Assembly (NCBI RefSeq): GCF_039832105.1 | Contig: NZ_JBDOHS010000013.1 | Location: 12,653 to 76,652, forward strand | Reading direction: 5' to 3' | Source: Dorea_A sp016295505 | GTDB taxonomy: Bacteria > Bacillota > Clostridia > Lachnospirales > Lachnospiraceae | DNA: 64,000 nt | The notes under the pieces: generated by a model | Told to the model about the DNA's origin: nothing | What the model saw: the letters and a program-made list of their open reading frames with translations, nothing else | Database searches by the model: none | In this document: positions 28,208 through 36,906 of the stretch, piece after piece | Layout: every line of letters begins with the position of its first letter | Position numbering within the stretch: position 1 is the first letter of the stretch | Made by a program: the position numbers and the translations under genes

Positions 28208-28818
28208 TGAGACAATTCGTATCAAGTTTTTTAAAACGGGTTGCAGTCATTCTGGAATTCGTGATTGCCATCATGCTGGCAGTTGGAGTCATTCTACTGT
28301 GCCTTCGTATGGTCATGTCACTTGGAAACATTCCCGATCTGAATATCTGGCCAAATTATGATGATCTGCTGGAAACATGTTTCAATCTGATCATCGGCGT
28401 CGAGCTGATCCGGATGATGTATTCCCATTCTCCAAACACAGTATTTGAAGTACTGTTGTTTGCAATCGCCCGACAGATCATCATCGATCACTCTTCTGTT
28501 TACAGCAGTCTGATTGGTGTATGTGCTATCGCAGTGCTTTTTGCCACAAGAAAGTTTTTGTTCTGCGAATTCGATGTTGCAGATGAAATCATCTTCCGTG
28601 CAACCTCCAAGGCAAAGGCAGTCAACAAGATCCTGGGAGTCAATATTCCCTATGAACCCGGCGAAACCCTGCTGGATGTACTGTCCCGCAATCTGGCCGA
28701 CCATGACATTGAACTCGGTGTAGGCGCCTGCTTCTACTTCAAAGACTGTGGACTTCGGGTTGCAAAGATGCATGACGAAAAAATTACAAGAATTGAAGTA
28801 ATCCGTGCTATACATTAA
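28207..28818 (+). CDS. Unknown integral membrane protein
   Basis: A 203-aa protein with hydrophobic segments at about 12-36, a pair around 59-108 and a soluble C-terminal domain of about 90 residues beginning near VADEIIFRATSKAKAVN. The membrane half has some resemblance to phosphate-starvation-inducible PsiE-type proteins, and the tail could bind a regulatory ligand, but neither is firm. It starts on the last base of the PAP2 gene, so it is coupled to it and probably works with it. Function unknown. Confidence 0.75.
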   Translation: MRQFVSSFLKRVAVILEFVIAIMLAVGVILLCLRMVMSLGNIPDLNIWPNYDDLLETCFNLIIGVELIRMMYSHSPNTVFEVLLFAIARQIIIDHSSVYSSLIGVCAIAVLFATRKFLFCEFDVADEIIFRATSKAKAVNKILGVNIPYEPGETLLDVLSRNLADHDIELGVGACFYFKDCGLRVAKMHDEKITRIEVIRAIH

Positions 28819-28949
28819 CGTCCAAACGTGCTATACTACATATATCAGATAGATTGTTATTCAAGACAGCAATTGTCAGACTATACACATTTTTTCAATT
28901 CTGTCAAGTACATTTTATTTGAAATTATGTCGAAAAGGAGTTGGACAGC

Positions 28950-29486
28950 ATGAAGTTTATCATTATCGGAAAGAACATCGATGTAACACCAGGTTTGAGA
29001 GAGGCCGTAGAAAGCAAACTGGGAAAATTAGAAAGGTACTTTACTCCAGACACGGAAATCCATGTAACATTAAGCGTTCAGAAAGAGCGCCAGAAAATTG
29101 AAGTAACCATCCCTGTCAAAGGCGGTATTATCCGCTCCGAACAGGAAAGTAACGATATGTATGTATCCATTGACCTTGTAGAAGAGGTGATCGAGCGTCA
29201 GCTTCGCAAATATAAAAACAAACTGGTTGCAAAGCATCAGGAAGGCAGCAACTTCAAGGAAGAATTCATTGAAACAGAAGATAATGCTGAAGATGACGGA
29301 GAGATCAGGATCGTACGAACCAAAAAGTTCGGATTCAAGCCGATGTATCCGGAAGATGCATGTGTACAGATGGAATTACTCGGACATGATTTCTATGTAT
29401 TCTGCAACGCAGAGACTGACGAAGTAAATGTTGTATACAGAAGGAAAAACGGAACATTTGGATTGATTGAACCGGAATTTTCATAA
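28950..29486 (+). CDS. hpf: Ribosome hibernation promoting factor, long form
   Basis: A 178-aa long HPF (YvyD/RaiA type) that dimerises 70S ribosomes into inactive 100S particles. The N-terminal S30Ae domain (MKFIIIGKNIDVTPGLREAVESKL...) is followed by an acidic linker (EDNAEDDGE) and the C-terminal dimerisation domain (KPMYPEDACVQMELLGHDFYVFCNAETDEVNVVYRRKNG...). The ATG at 28950 is preferred over a TTG at 28941 on ribosome-site spacing (AAGGAG). It ends at a strong terminator. In many Firmicutes hpf is directly upstream of secA-prfB; here it is about 10 kb away. Confidence 0.95.
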   Translation: MKFIIIGKNIDVTPGLREAVESKLGKLERYFTPDTEIHVTLSVQKERQKIEVTIPVKGGIIRSEQESNDMYVSIDLVEEVIERQLRKYKNKLVAKHQEGSNFKEEFIETEDNAEDDGEIRIVRTKKFGFKPMYPEDACVQMELLGHDFYVFCNAETDEVNVVYRRKNGTFGLIEPEFS

Positions 29487-29518
29487 TTTCATATCTGAAC
29501 TGACACATTAATTTTACA

Positions 29519-29567
29519 GGGGGCTGTCCTGAACTGCATATTCAGGACAGCCTCCTTATTTTTTTAC
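29519..29567 (+). terminator. Intrinsic terminator of hpf
   Basis: A 15-bp stem (29519-29533 with 29541-29555; GGCTGTCCTGAA / TTCAGGACAGCC) is followed by TTATTTTTTT. It overlaps the 3' end of the convergent yigZ gene. Confidence 0.9.
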
Positions 29568-30217
29568 TCAAGAACAGTAGGAATTCCATCAATTTCCGCA
29601 AAATAGCAATCCTGAAGCACCTGCATCTTCACCTGCCCATTTGTTCCTTCCACCAACGCATCCTGTACTTCTTTTTGCATACTTTCCGGGACCAGTACAT
29701 ATATATCTACTTTATCTGTATATTCCGTATCCAGAACCTTCAGATTCCGCTGTGCCAGAATGTACTGAATCTTCCCAAGCCCCGTATAATCAGTCGCAAT
29801 ATGAAGTTTAACTCCATGAATCTTGGTTATAATTACAGAGGAATGAAGTCCCTCTCTTGTGGCAGATGAATATGCGCGGACCAGTCCGCCGGTTCCAAGT
29901 AACGTACCGCCAAAATATCTGGTCACCACTACTGCAACATTACGGATCTCCTCTCCGTTCAGAACATCCAGCATTGGTTTGCCTGCTGTTCCGCCCGGTT
30001 CCCCGTCGTCACTGCATCTTTGCAGCTCCCCGCGTTCTCCGATCACATATGCAAAACAATTGTGCGTTGCGTTCCAGTATTTTTTTTTCATCGATTCGAT
30101 AAAAGAAAGGGCTTCTTCCTCTGTTGCAGCAGGAACCACTGTCGCAATAAAACGTGATTTTTTCTCTGTAATTTCGCCTTCTCCGCCTTCATAGACTGTC
30201 TTATATTCTGATAACAT
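29564..30217 (-). CDS. YigZ/IMPACT-family protein
   Basis: A 217-aa YigZ-type protein. The N-terminal UPF0029/IMPACT domain has the conserved KKKYWNATHNCFAYVIG and DDGEPGGTAGKPML signature and TRYFGGTLLGTGGLVRAY; a smaller C-terminal ferredoxin-like domain follows. The eukaryotic relative IMPACT regulates Gcn2; bacterial function is unproven. Single gene, convergent with hpf. Confidence 0.92.
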   Translation of the reverse strand: MLSEYKTVYEGGEGEITEKKSRFIATVVPAATEEEALSFIESMKKKYWNATHNCFAYVIGERGELQRCSDDGEPGGTAGKPMLDVLNGEEIRNVAVVVTRYFGGTLLGTGGLVRAYSSATREGLHSSVIITKIHGVKLHIATDYTGLGKIQYILAQRNLKVLDTEYTDKVDIYVLVPESMQKEVQDALVEGTNGQVKMQVLQDCYFAEIDGIPTVLE

Positions 30218-30335
30218 ATGTTCTTTCTCCTGTCTGTTGTCACTCTTCTACATATTAATATAACGAATTTCTTAAGATTTTCCTACTGAAATATGAACTT
30301 TTTATTTTTTTCTTTATTAACACAGGCTTATTTGC

Positions 30336-30341
30336 TATAAT
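30336..30341 (+). promoter_or_regulatory. Probable -10 element for the PBP gene
   Basis: A perfect TATAAT lies 27 nt before the start; TAAAGGAGG at about 30351-30359 is a strong ribosome site. Confidence 0.5.
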
Positions 30342-30368
30342 GACATGGTATAAAGGAGGCCAAATCGC

Positions 30369-32894
30369 ATGAATTATGGAAAGAAAAAAGCTTCGAAGAA
30401 GCAAAAGAAAATAACATCCAAATCCACCATGCAGGGAAAACGTGTCGGCATCCGATTATTCAAGGCACTGCTTTTGTGCATTATCGTTCTGGCAGTGATC
30501 GGAGTTATCGGCGGTGGACTTTTTGTCAAAAAGATACTTGCCAATTCCCCTGATATCTCTCCGGAAGATGTAAAACCGCAGGGATTCACTACTTTCGTTT
30601 ATGCTGACGATGGCACTACGGAGATTGAACGATTTGTATCTTCCGGTTCCAACCGTGTATACAAGTCTATAGATGAAATTCCCAAAGATCTTCAGCATGC
30701 TTTTGTTGCGATCGAAGATGAACGTTTTTACAAACACAATGGTATTGACCTTCAGGGTATTGCCCGTGCCGCTGTCGTAGGTATCACCTCCGGCGGACAC
30801 TTTTCCGAAGGAGCCAGTACACTCACCCAACAGCTGATCAAAAACAACGTATTTCCGAACTTCACAAAAGAAAAAACGTTCTATGATCGATTGGAACGTA
30901 AGATTCAGGAACAGTATCTGGCACTTCAGATTGAAAAACAGATGGACAAGGATACGATTCTTGAAAGCTATATGAATACAATCAACCTTGGCCAGAACTG
31001 CCTCGGCGTGCAGGCAGCTTCCATGAGATACTTTAACAAAGATGTATCTGAGCTGACACTTTCAGAGTGTGCCGTAATCGCCGGAATCACACAGAATCCG
31101 ACAGACTACAATCCGATCACCAATCCGGAATCCAATCAGAAGCGTCGTGATAAAGTATTAAAAAACATGCTGGAACAGGGCTATATTGACCAGGCCGCAT
31201 ACGACGAAGCAATGGCTGATGATGTCTATGCCCGCATTCAGACTGTCAACAACACTGCAAGCGTTGATGACAACCCTTACAGTTACTTTGTAGATGCACT
31301 TGCAGAACAGGTAATTAACGATCTCTGTGAACAGCTTGGTTACACAGAGACTCAGGCATATAATGCTGTATACAGCGGCGGTCTCAGCATCTATTCTACA
31401 CAGAATCTTGCCATGCAGCAGATCTGCGACGAGGAGATGAACAACGATGCTAATTATCCCGCACTAAAAGAATACGGTCTGGATTATGCGCTTACCGTTA
31501 CACGTGCAGACGGTACGGTAGAAAATTTCGGAAGCAATAATATCAAAGCCTATGTAAAACAGACATATGGCAATGAACAGGGACTTCTCTACTCCAGCGA
31601 AGAAGCTGCCCGTGCAATGGTAGAAGAATGGAAGGCAACCATCGCTCAGGAAGGCGACACTTATGATGAACGTTTTGAAGTTACTCCGCAGCCACAGGCA
31701 TCAGTAACCATCATTGATCAGTCTACCGGACAGATCAAGGCCATGGTCGGAGGACGAGGCGCCAAGACGACAAGCCTGGGGCTTAACCGTGCATATACGG
31801 GTGCTAAGAGACAGCCCGGTTCCTGTTTCAAGATTCTTGCAGCTTATGCTCCTGCACTGGATTCCTGTGGCAAGAGCCTTGCAACCACCATTGTAGATGA
31901 ACCGTACACCTTGAAAAACGGGCAGCAGCTCCGTAATGCCAACGGAAGATATGGTGGCCCAACCACGATTCGAAAAGCCATTACCTGGTCGATCAATGTA
32001 TGTGCTGTAAAGTTAAGCGATGAAATCACCCAGGAACTGGGATATGAATACTGTGAAAAATTTGGCATCAGCACTCTGGTAACCAACAAGGAAATCAATG
32101 GCGGCATCTACGATGATAAGACAACGCAGACACTGGCACTTGGCGGTATTGCAGAAGGTGTCTACAATTATGAAATGTGTGCAGCTTATGCTACCATTGC
32201 CAACGGCGGTGTTTATAATCAGCCAACTCTATACACAAAGATCCTTGATCATGACGGAAATGTACTTCTCGAAGGCACCGGGGAATCCCGTACTGTGATC
32301 AAAGACAGCACAGCGGCTCTTCTTACCAGCGCAATGGAAGACGTAGTGAATTCGGGTACCGGTACAGCATGCAGACTCGGTAATATGCCTGTAGCCGGTA
32401 AGACGGGTACCACAACTTCCAACGTAGACCTGTGGTTCTGTGGATTTACTCCATATTATACCTGTGCGGTATGGGGAGGTTACGATGATAACAAACCTTG
32501 TAACTCAGACATGAATTTCCGATTCCGAATCTGGAAATCCATCATGAGCCGTATCCATCAGAATCTGGAACCAAAAGACTTCAAGATGCCTTCTTCCGTA
32601 GAGAAGAAAACCATCTGTTCTGAGACCGGAAAACTGGCTGTATCCGGAAGCTGTCCTGCAATAACAGAGTATTTTGCAACCGACACGGCTCCGACGGAAG
32701 TATGTCCGGGCCATAAACCGGTAGAACCGGAAGAACCGAAAGAAGAGGTTGATCCATCAGATTCTGTGCCGGTAGAACCAGTAACTCCGGGTGACAATAC
32801 CGGCGGCGGTACCGGCGGTGATCCCGGAGGGAATCCGGGTGGAGGCACCGGCGGCGGTACCGGCGGTGATCCCGGAGGAACTGTCCCTCAATAA
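30369..32894 (+). CDS. Class A penicillin-binding protein (PBP1A-type)
   Basis: An 841-aa bifunctional peptidoglycan synthase. A Lys-rich cytoplasmic tail precedes one membrane anchor (about 31-53). The GT51 glycosyltransferase domain shows EDERFYKHNGID with the catalytic Glu near 116 and GASTLTQQL (148-156). The transpeptidase domain has SCFK (Ser485), SIN (541-543) and KTG (678-680). The C-terminal tail of about 60 residues is Pro/Glu- then Gly/Thr-rich and encoded partly by a 32-nt direct repeat with a 48-nt period. Complete and presumably active in cell-wall growth. Confidence 0.95.
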   Translation: MNYGKKKASKKQKKITSKSTMQGKRVGIRLFKALLLCIIVLAVIGVIGGGLFVKKILANSPDISPEDVKPQGFTTFVYADDGTTEIERFVSSGSNRVYKSIDEIPKDLQHAFVAIEDERFYKHNGIDLQGIARAAVVGITSGGHFSEGASTLTQQLIKNNVFPNFTKEKTFYDRLERKIQEQYLALQIEKQMDKDTILESYMNTINLGQNCLGVQAASMRYFNKDVSELTLSECAVIAGITQNPTDYNPITNPESNQKRRDKVLKNMLEQGYIDQAAYDEAMADDVYARIQTVNNTASVDDNPYSYFVDALAEQVINDLCEQLGYTETQAYNAVYSGGLSIYSTQNLAMQQICDEEMNNDANYPALKEYGLDYALTVTRADGTVENFGSNNIKAYVKQTYGNEQGLLYSSEEAARAMVEEWKATIAQEGDTYDERFEVTPQPQASVTIIDQSTGQIKAMVGGRGAKTTSLGLNRAYTGAKRQPGSCFKILAAYAPALDSCGKSLATTIVDEPYTLKNGQQLRNANGRYGGPTTIRKAITWSINVCAVKLSDEITQELGYEYCEKFGISTLVTNKEINGGIYDDKTTQTLALGGIAEGVYNYEMCAAYATIANGGVYNQPTLYTKILDHDGNVLLEGTGESRTVIKDSTAALLTSAMEDVVNSGTGTACRLGNMPVAGKTGTTTSNVDLWFCGFTPYYTCAVWGGYDDNKPCNSDMNFRFRIWKSIMSRIHQNLEPKDFKMPSSVEKKTICSETGKLAVSGSCPAITEYFATDTAPTEVCPGHKPVEPEEPKEEVDPSDSVPVEPVTPGDNTGGGTGGDPGGNPGGGTGGGTGGDPGGTVPQ
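32799..32878 (+). repeat. In-frame 48-nt-period repeat in the PBP tail
   Basis: An identical 32-nt block occurs at 32799-32830 and 32847-32878, coding a Thr-Gly-Gly-Gly-Thr-Gly-Gly-Asp-Pro-Gly-Gly unit. Offset 48 nt is 16 codons, so slippage would change tail length without breaking the frame. Confidence 0.85.
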
Positions 32895-32916
32895 ATAACA
32901 ACAAAAAGATAAAGAA

Positions 32917-32965
32917 AGAAGGGATTGTCTCAAATATAACCAGACAATCCCTTCTATTTTCTTTC
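32917..32965 (+). terminator. Intrinsic terminator after the PBP gene
   Basis: A 14-bp perfect stem (32917-32930 with 32942-32955, core GGGATTGTCT/AGACAATCCC) is followed by a T-rich tract; it separates the PBP gene from the convergent ROK gene. Confidence 0.85.
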
Positions 32966-32967
32966 TT

Positions 32968-33897
32968 TTAAAGGATCAGCTTTGCTGCTCCACATATGCC
33001 AGCATCATTTCCTAATGTTGCCAAAACAAATTCTGTATCTTTATTTGAGAAAAATGCTTTTTTCTGGAAATTCTTCTCTACATATCCCAGAAGAATCTCT
33101 CCTGCTCTTGATACGCCTCCTCCGATTACGATCACTGCAGGATCTGTGACTGCTGCCAGATTAGCGAGCGCATGTCCAAGATATTCACCAAATTCCTCTA
33201 CAATCTCTTCCGCTACTTTATCGCCTTCCTTTAATGCATCAAACACTGACTTTGCACTGAGATGACGTCCTCTCAATACGGTATCTGCATCATCCTTTTC
33301 CAGTCTCTTTCTGGCAAGTCTTGCGATTCCCGTAGCAGAAGCATACTGCTCCAGACATCCGGTTTTTCCACATCCGCAGTGCTCTGTCTCTTCATAGTTC
33401 ACACACAGGTGTCCGATCTCTCCACCTGCTCCGTGTGCTCCAACCAGAGGACGTCCATTTACGATCACGCCTCCTCCAACACCGGTTCCAAGTGTGACCA
33501 TGATCATGTTTTCCCGGCCTTTTCCTGCTCCCAGCCACATTTCTCCCAGGGCAGCAACATTGGCATCATTGCCGGCTTCTACCGGAAGACCTGTCAGTTC
33601 TTCCATCTCTCTCTTTACCTCTTTATATCCCCAGCCAAGGTTCGCCGTATTCTGAACAACTCCCTTTGCATCTACAGGTGCAGGAATTCCAATCCCGATT
33701 CCGGACATTTCCTGTACAGCCAATCCTTTTTCTTCCATCTTTCTTTTCAGAGATTCCGCGATATCCGGAAGAATCGCTTCTCCTTTATTCTCTGTACGGG
33801 TCTTGATCTCCCATTTTTCCAGAAGTTCTCCTTCTGTTGTAAAGAGTCCGATTTTAACTGTTGTTCCTCCGATGTCCACTCCAAAGCAATACTTCAT
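32968..33897 (-). CDS. ROK-family sugar kinase, probable glucokinase
   Basis: A 309-aa ROK kinase. Its N-terminal ATP-binding motif is DIGGTTVKIGLF, the sugar-binding region includes EAGNDANVAALGE, the GTGVGGG motif follows, and the zinc site is CGCGKTGCLEQYAS. This pattern matches Firmicute glucokinases (GlkA/YqgQ-partner type), feeding glucose 6-phosphate into glycolysis. It lies 17 nt after hprK on the same strand, which fits a carbon-metabolism unit. Confidence 0.9.
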   Translation of the reverse strand: MKYCFGVDIGGTTVKIGLFTTEGELLEKWEIKTRTENKGEAILPDIAESLKRKMEEKGLAVQEMSGIGIGIPAPVDAKGVVQNTANLGWGYKEVKREMEELTGLPVEAGNDANVAALGEMWLGAGKGRENMIMVTLGTGVGGGVIVNGRPLVGAHGAGGEIGHLCVNYEETEHCGCGKTGCLEQYASATGIARLARKRLEKDDADTVLRGRHLSAKSVFDALKEGDKVAEEIVEEFGEYLGHALANLAAVTDPAVIVIGGGVSRAGEILLGYVEKNFQKKAFFSNKDTEFVLATLGNDAGICGAAKLIL

Positions 33898-33914
33898 TTT
33901 CCTTTTTCCTCCCT

Positions 33915-34841
33915 CTATTTTCTCGTCAGATTCTGCTGAACACGTTTATACAGCTCCTGTGCCGCATTATATCCCATCTGCTTCTGTCTGTGATTGATTG
34001 CTGCCGTCTCAACGATGATGGCAAGATTACGTCCCGGACGAATTGGAAGATGATGACATACAACCTTATTTCCGAGAAATTCTGTATACTCTTCTTCCAG
34101 TCCAAGTCGATCATACTCTTTATCCCGATTCCACTCTTCCAACGTAATGACGAGATCAATATTCTCTGTCTCCCGGACACTTAATACACCAAACAGCGTC
34201 TTAACATCTACGATTCCGATTCCTCGAAGTTCAATAAAATGTCTCGTAATATCCGGCGCAGATCCAACCAGTGTCTCATCGCTGACTCTTCGGATCTCAA
34301 CAACATCATCACTCACCAGACGATGTCCTCTCTTAATCAGCTCCAGCGCAGCCTCGCTCTTCCCGATTCCGCTTTCGCCCATGATCAGAACTCCGACACC
34401 ATATACATCAACCAGCACACCGTGAATAGAGATACACGGTGCCAGCTCAACGTTCAGCCAGCGAATCAACTCAGATGTAAATTCCGAAGTCTTCTTTTCC
34501 GTCTGGAATACCGGAACGTTCGCTTTTTCAGCCATCTCAAGCAGCATCTCTTCCGGTGGGAGATTACGGCAAAATACCAGACATGGAATCGGATAAGACA
34601 GGAAGGTCTGATAGATCTCTTTCTTCTTCTCCTCTTCCATTTTTTCCAGGAATGTATACTCTACATATCCGATAATCTGAACCCGGTCAGAATCAAAATG
34701 TTCAAAAAACCCCGTCAGCTGAAGTGCCGGCCGGTTGATATCCGGAACTTCCACAAAGCTTTCAGACAGGTCCACATCCGGAGTCAGATTCTTCAGATTC
34801 ATCTTTTCTACGATCTTTTGCAGTTTCACCTTATTTGCCAT
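33915..34841 (-). CDS. hprK: HPr kinase/phosphorylase
   Basis: A 308-aa HprK/P that phosphorylates HPr at Ser46 to drive carbon catabolite repression. The C-terminal kinase domain has the Walker A GESGIGKSEAALEL, the conserved LVSDDVVEIRR and the ELRGIGIVDVKTLFG signature. The start at 34841 (MANKVKLQ) is chosen because AAGGAG lies 8 nt upstream. It precedes the ROK glucokinase and follows uvrC with about 110 nt between. Confidence 0.96.
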   Translation of the reverse strand: MANKVKLQKIVEKMNLKNLTPDVDLSESFVEVPDINRPALQLTGFFEHFDSDRVQIIGYVEYTFLEKMEEEKKKEIYQTFLSYPIPCLVFCRNLPPEEMLLEMAEKANVPVFQTEKKTSEFTSELIRWLNVELAPCISIHGVLVDVYGVGVLIMGESGIGKSEAALELIKRGHRLVSDDVVEIRRVSDETLVGSAPDITRHFIELRGIGIVDVKTLFGVLSVRETENIDLVITLEEWNRDKEYDRLGLEEEYTEFLGNKVVCHHLPIRPGRNLAIIVETAAINHRQKQMGYNAAQELYKRVQQNLTRK

Positions 34842-34952
34842 CTTTTTCTCCTTCATACACTTTATATTCTTCTCAAACACCTCCTGCAGACAATTCACAC
34901 ATCAGGAAGCAATTGAAATTCACCTGTTGTAATTATAACACACTGAAGAACA

Positions 34953-36797
34953 TTAGTGAAAAAATTTATATACTTCCTGTGCGGATTTTTCATTCATAGA
35001 AGGCAGTTCTTTCAATTCCTCTACCGTAGCATTTCTGATCGCCTCTATATTTTCAAAATTCCTCATCAGATCCTTTCTTCTGGCCGGTCCGATTCCGGGA
35101 ATATCGTCAAGGATCGAATGTACCTGTCCTTTGCTGCGAAGCTGCCTGTGAAAAGTAATTGCAAATCGATGTGCTTCGTCCTGTATCCTTGTGATCAGCC
35201 GGAAGCATTCTGAATTTCGATCAATCGGAAGTTCCTGATTCTGATAATATAACCCTCTGGTCCTGTGGTTATCATCCTTCACCATTCCGCACACAGGAAT
35301 GTTCAGATGCAGCTTATCCAGAACCTGCAGTGCGATGTTAACCTGCCCTTTTCCTCCGTCCATCAGGATCAGATCCGGAAATGAACTGAAGCCTCCTTCT
35401 CCTTTTTCCTCTCTCTCCAGAAGCCCATGCTCAAATCTTCTCGTAAGCACTTCTTCCATGCTCGCATAGTCGTCCGGACCCTGTACATTTTTTATCCTGA
35501 ATTTACGATAATCGTTGCGTTTCGGCCTTCCTTTCTCATATACAACCATGGAACCAACAGAATTAAAACCGCTCGTATTCGAGATGTCGTACGCCTCCAT
35601 CCTGACGATTCCCTGAAGTCCAAGTATCTTCTCCAGTTCCCTGACTGCCCCGATGGTTCTTCCCTCTTCTCTTTTTAAGCGTTCTTTGTCATTTTTCAGT
35701 ACCATCTGTGCATTCTTCTGTGCAAGTTCCACCAGCTTTTCTTTTGTCCCTTTCTTAGGCACTTTCAGATGAACACGATGTCCTCTCTTTTTCGTCAGCC
35801 ACTCTTCCACCAGCTCCTGATCTTCAATCTCCTCCGGAAGCATCAGTTCCGCCGGTATATAAGGAGTTCCGGCATAAAACTGTTTCACAAAGCTTGACAG
35901 AATCTCCCCTGAAGTGTCTTCTTTCGCAACCTTCAGATAAAAATGATCCCTGCCGATCAGACGTCCTCCCCGGATAAAAAACACCTGTACCACCGCATCT
36001 TCCTCTTCCAGTGCAGCGGCAAGAATATCCCTGTCATCTCCAGCTGTATCCGTAATCTTCTGCTTCTGTGCGATCTGCTGCACACTGGACAGCAATTCCC
36101 GATATTCAATCGCCTTTTCGAATTCCAGAGCCTCTGACGCTGCCTGCATCTTATCCTCCAGTTCTTTCAGAATCGGATCATAATTTCCATTCAGAAAATG
36201 CAGAACCTCCTGTATCGATTCTCTGTATGTTTCTCTGGATATATATCCCTGGCAGGGTGCTTCACACTGATGAATGTGATAATTCAGGCAGGGTCTTTCC
36301 TTTCCGATATCCTTTGGAAGATTCCGGTTACAGCTTCTGATGTGGTATAGTTTCCGGATCAGTTCTATCGTATCCTTCACAGCTCCCGCACTCGTGTATG
36401 GACCGAAATATTTTGCTTTATCCTTTACCATTCTTCTCGCCATCATCACACGGGGATAAGCTTCCTCCACTGTCACTTTGATAAAAGGATATGTCTTATC
36501 ATCCATCAGCATCGTATTGTATTTTGGCCGATGTTCTTTGATCAGATTACATTCCAGTACCAGCGCCTCCAGCTCTGAGTCTGTCACAATATACTCAAAG
36601 CGGCTGATATGAGTTACCATCTGTTCTATCTTAACACCCTTATTTCGGCTGCTTTGAAAATACTGTCTTACACGGTTCTTCAGACTGATCGCTTTTCCCA
36701 CATAGATGATCGCGTCCTTCTCATCATGCATGATATATACGCCCGGTTTTCCCGGCAGCTTTTTTAACTCTTCCTGTATATCAAATGTACTGTTCAT
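34953..36797 (-). CDS. uvrC: UvrC, excinuclease ABC subunit C
   Basis: A 614-aa nucleotide-excision-repair nuclease. It has an N-terminal GIY-YIG domain (GVYIMHDEKDAIIYVGKA), a UVR motif near 205-235, an RNase H-like C-terminal nuclease (ISNTSGFNSVGSMVV, LILMDGGKGQVN) and a terminal helix-hairpin-helix (DDIPGIGPARRKDLM). The start at 36797 (MNSTFDIQ) is preceded by GGGGAG, and the upstream extension is not family-like. Complete. Confidence 0.96.
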   Translation of the reverse strand: MNSTFDIQEELKKLPGKPGVYIMHDEKDAIIYVGKAISLKNRVRQYFQSSRNKGVKIEQMVTHISRFEYIVTDSELEALVLECNLIKEHRPKYNTMLMDDKTYPFIKVTVEEAYPRVMMARRMVKDKAKYFGPYTSAGAVKDTIELIRKLYHIRSCNRNLPKDIGKERPCLNYHIHQCEAPCQGYISRETYRESIQEVLHFLNGNYDPILKELEDKMQAASEALEFEKAIEYRELLSSVQQIAQKQKITDTAGDDRDILAAALEEEDAVVQVFFIRGGRLIGRDHFYLKVAKEDTSGEILSSFVKQFYAGTPYIPAELMLPEEIEDQELVEEWLTKKRGHRVHLKVPKKGTKEKLVELAQKNAQMVLKNDKERLKREEGRTIGAVRELEKILGLQGIVRMEAYDISNTSGFNSVGSMVVYEKGRPKRNDYRKFRIKNVQGPDDYASMEEVLTRRFEHGLLEREEKGEGGFSSFPDLILMDGGKGQVNIALQVLDKLHLNIPVCGMVKDDNHRTRGLYYQNQELPIDRNSECFRLITRIQDEAHRFAITFHRQLRSKGQVHSILDDIPGIGPARRKDLMRNFENIEAIRNATVEELKELPSMNEKSAQEVYKFFH

Positions 36798-36853
36798 ATG
36801 TCTCCCCTCACAGTTTTTCTTTTCCTTCCCGCCTTTTGCAAGAAATCCGGGAT

Positions 36854-36892
36854 AAAAAAGGAGAAGCCGCACTGTTTTTTGTCCGCTTCTCC
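36854..36892 (-). terminator. Intrinsic terminator of ftsH
   Basis: On the minus strand GGAGAAGC (36885-36892) pairs with GCTTCTCC (36860-36867) and is followed by TTTTTTATC, just after the ftsH stop. Confidence 0.8.
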
Positions 36893-36906
36893 CTCTCTGT
36901 TCTCTG

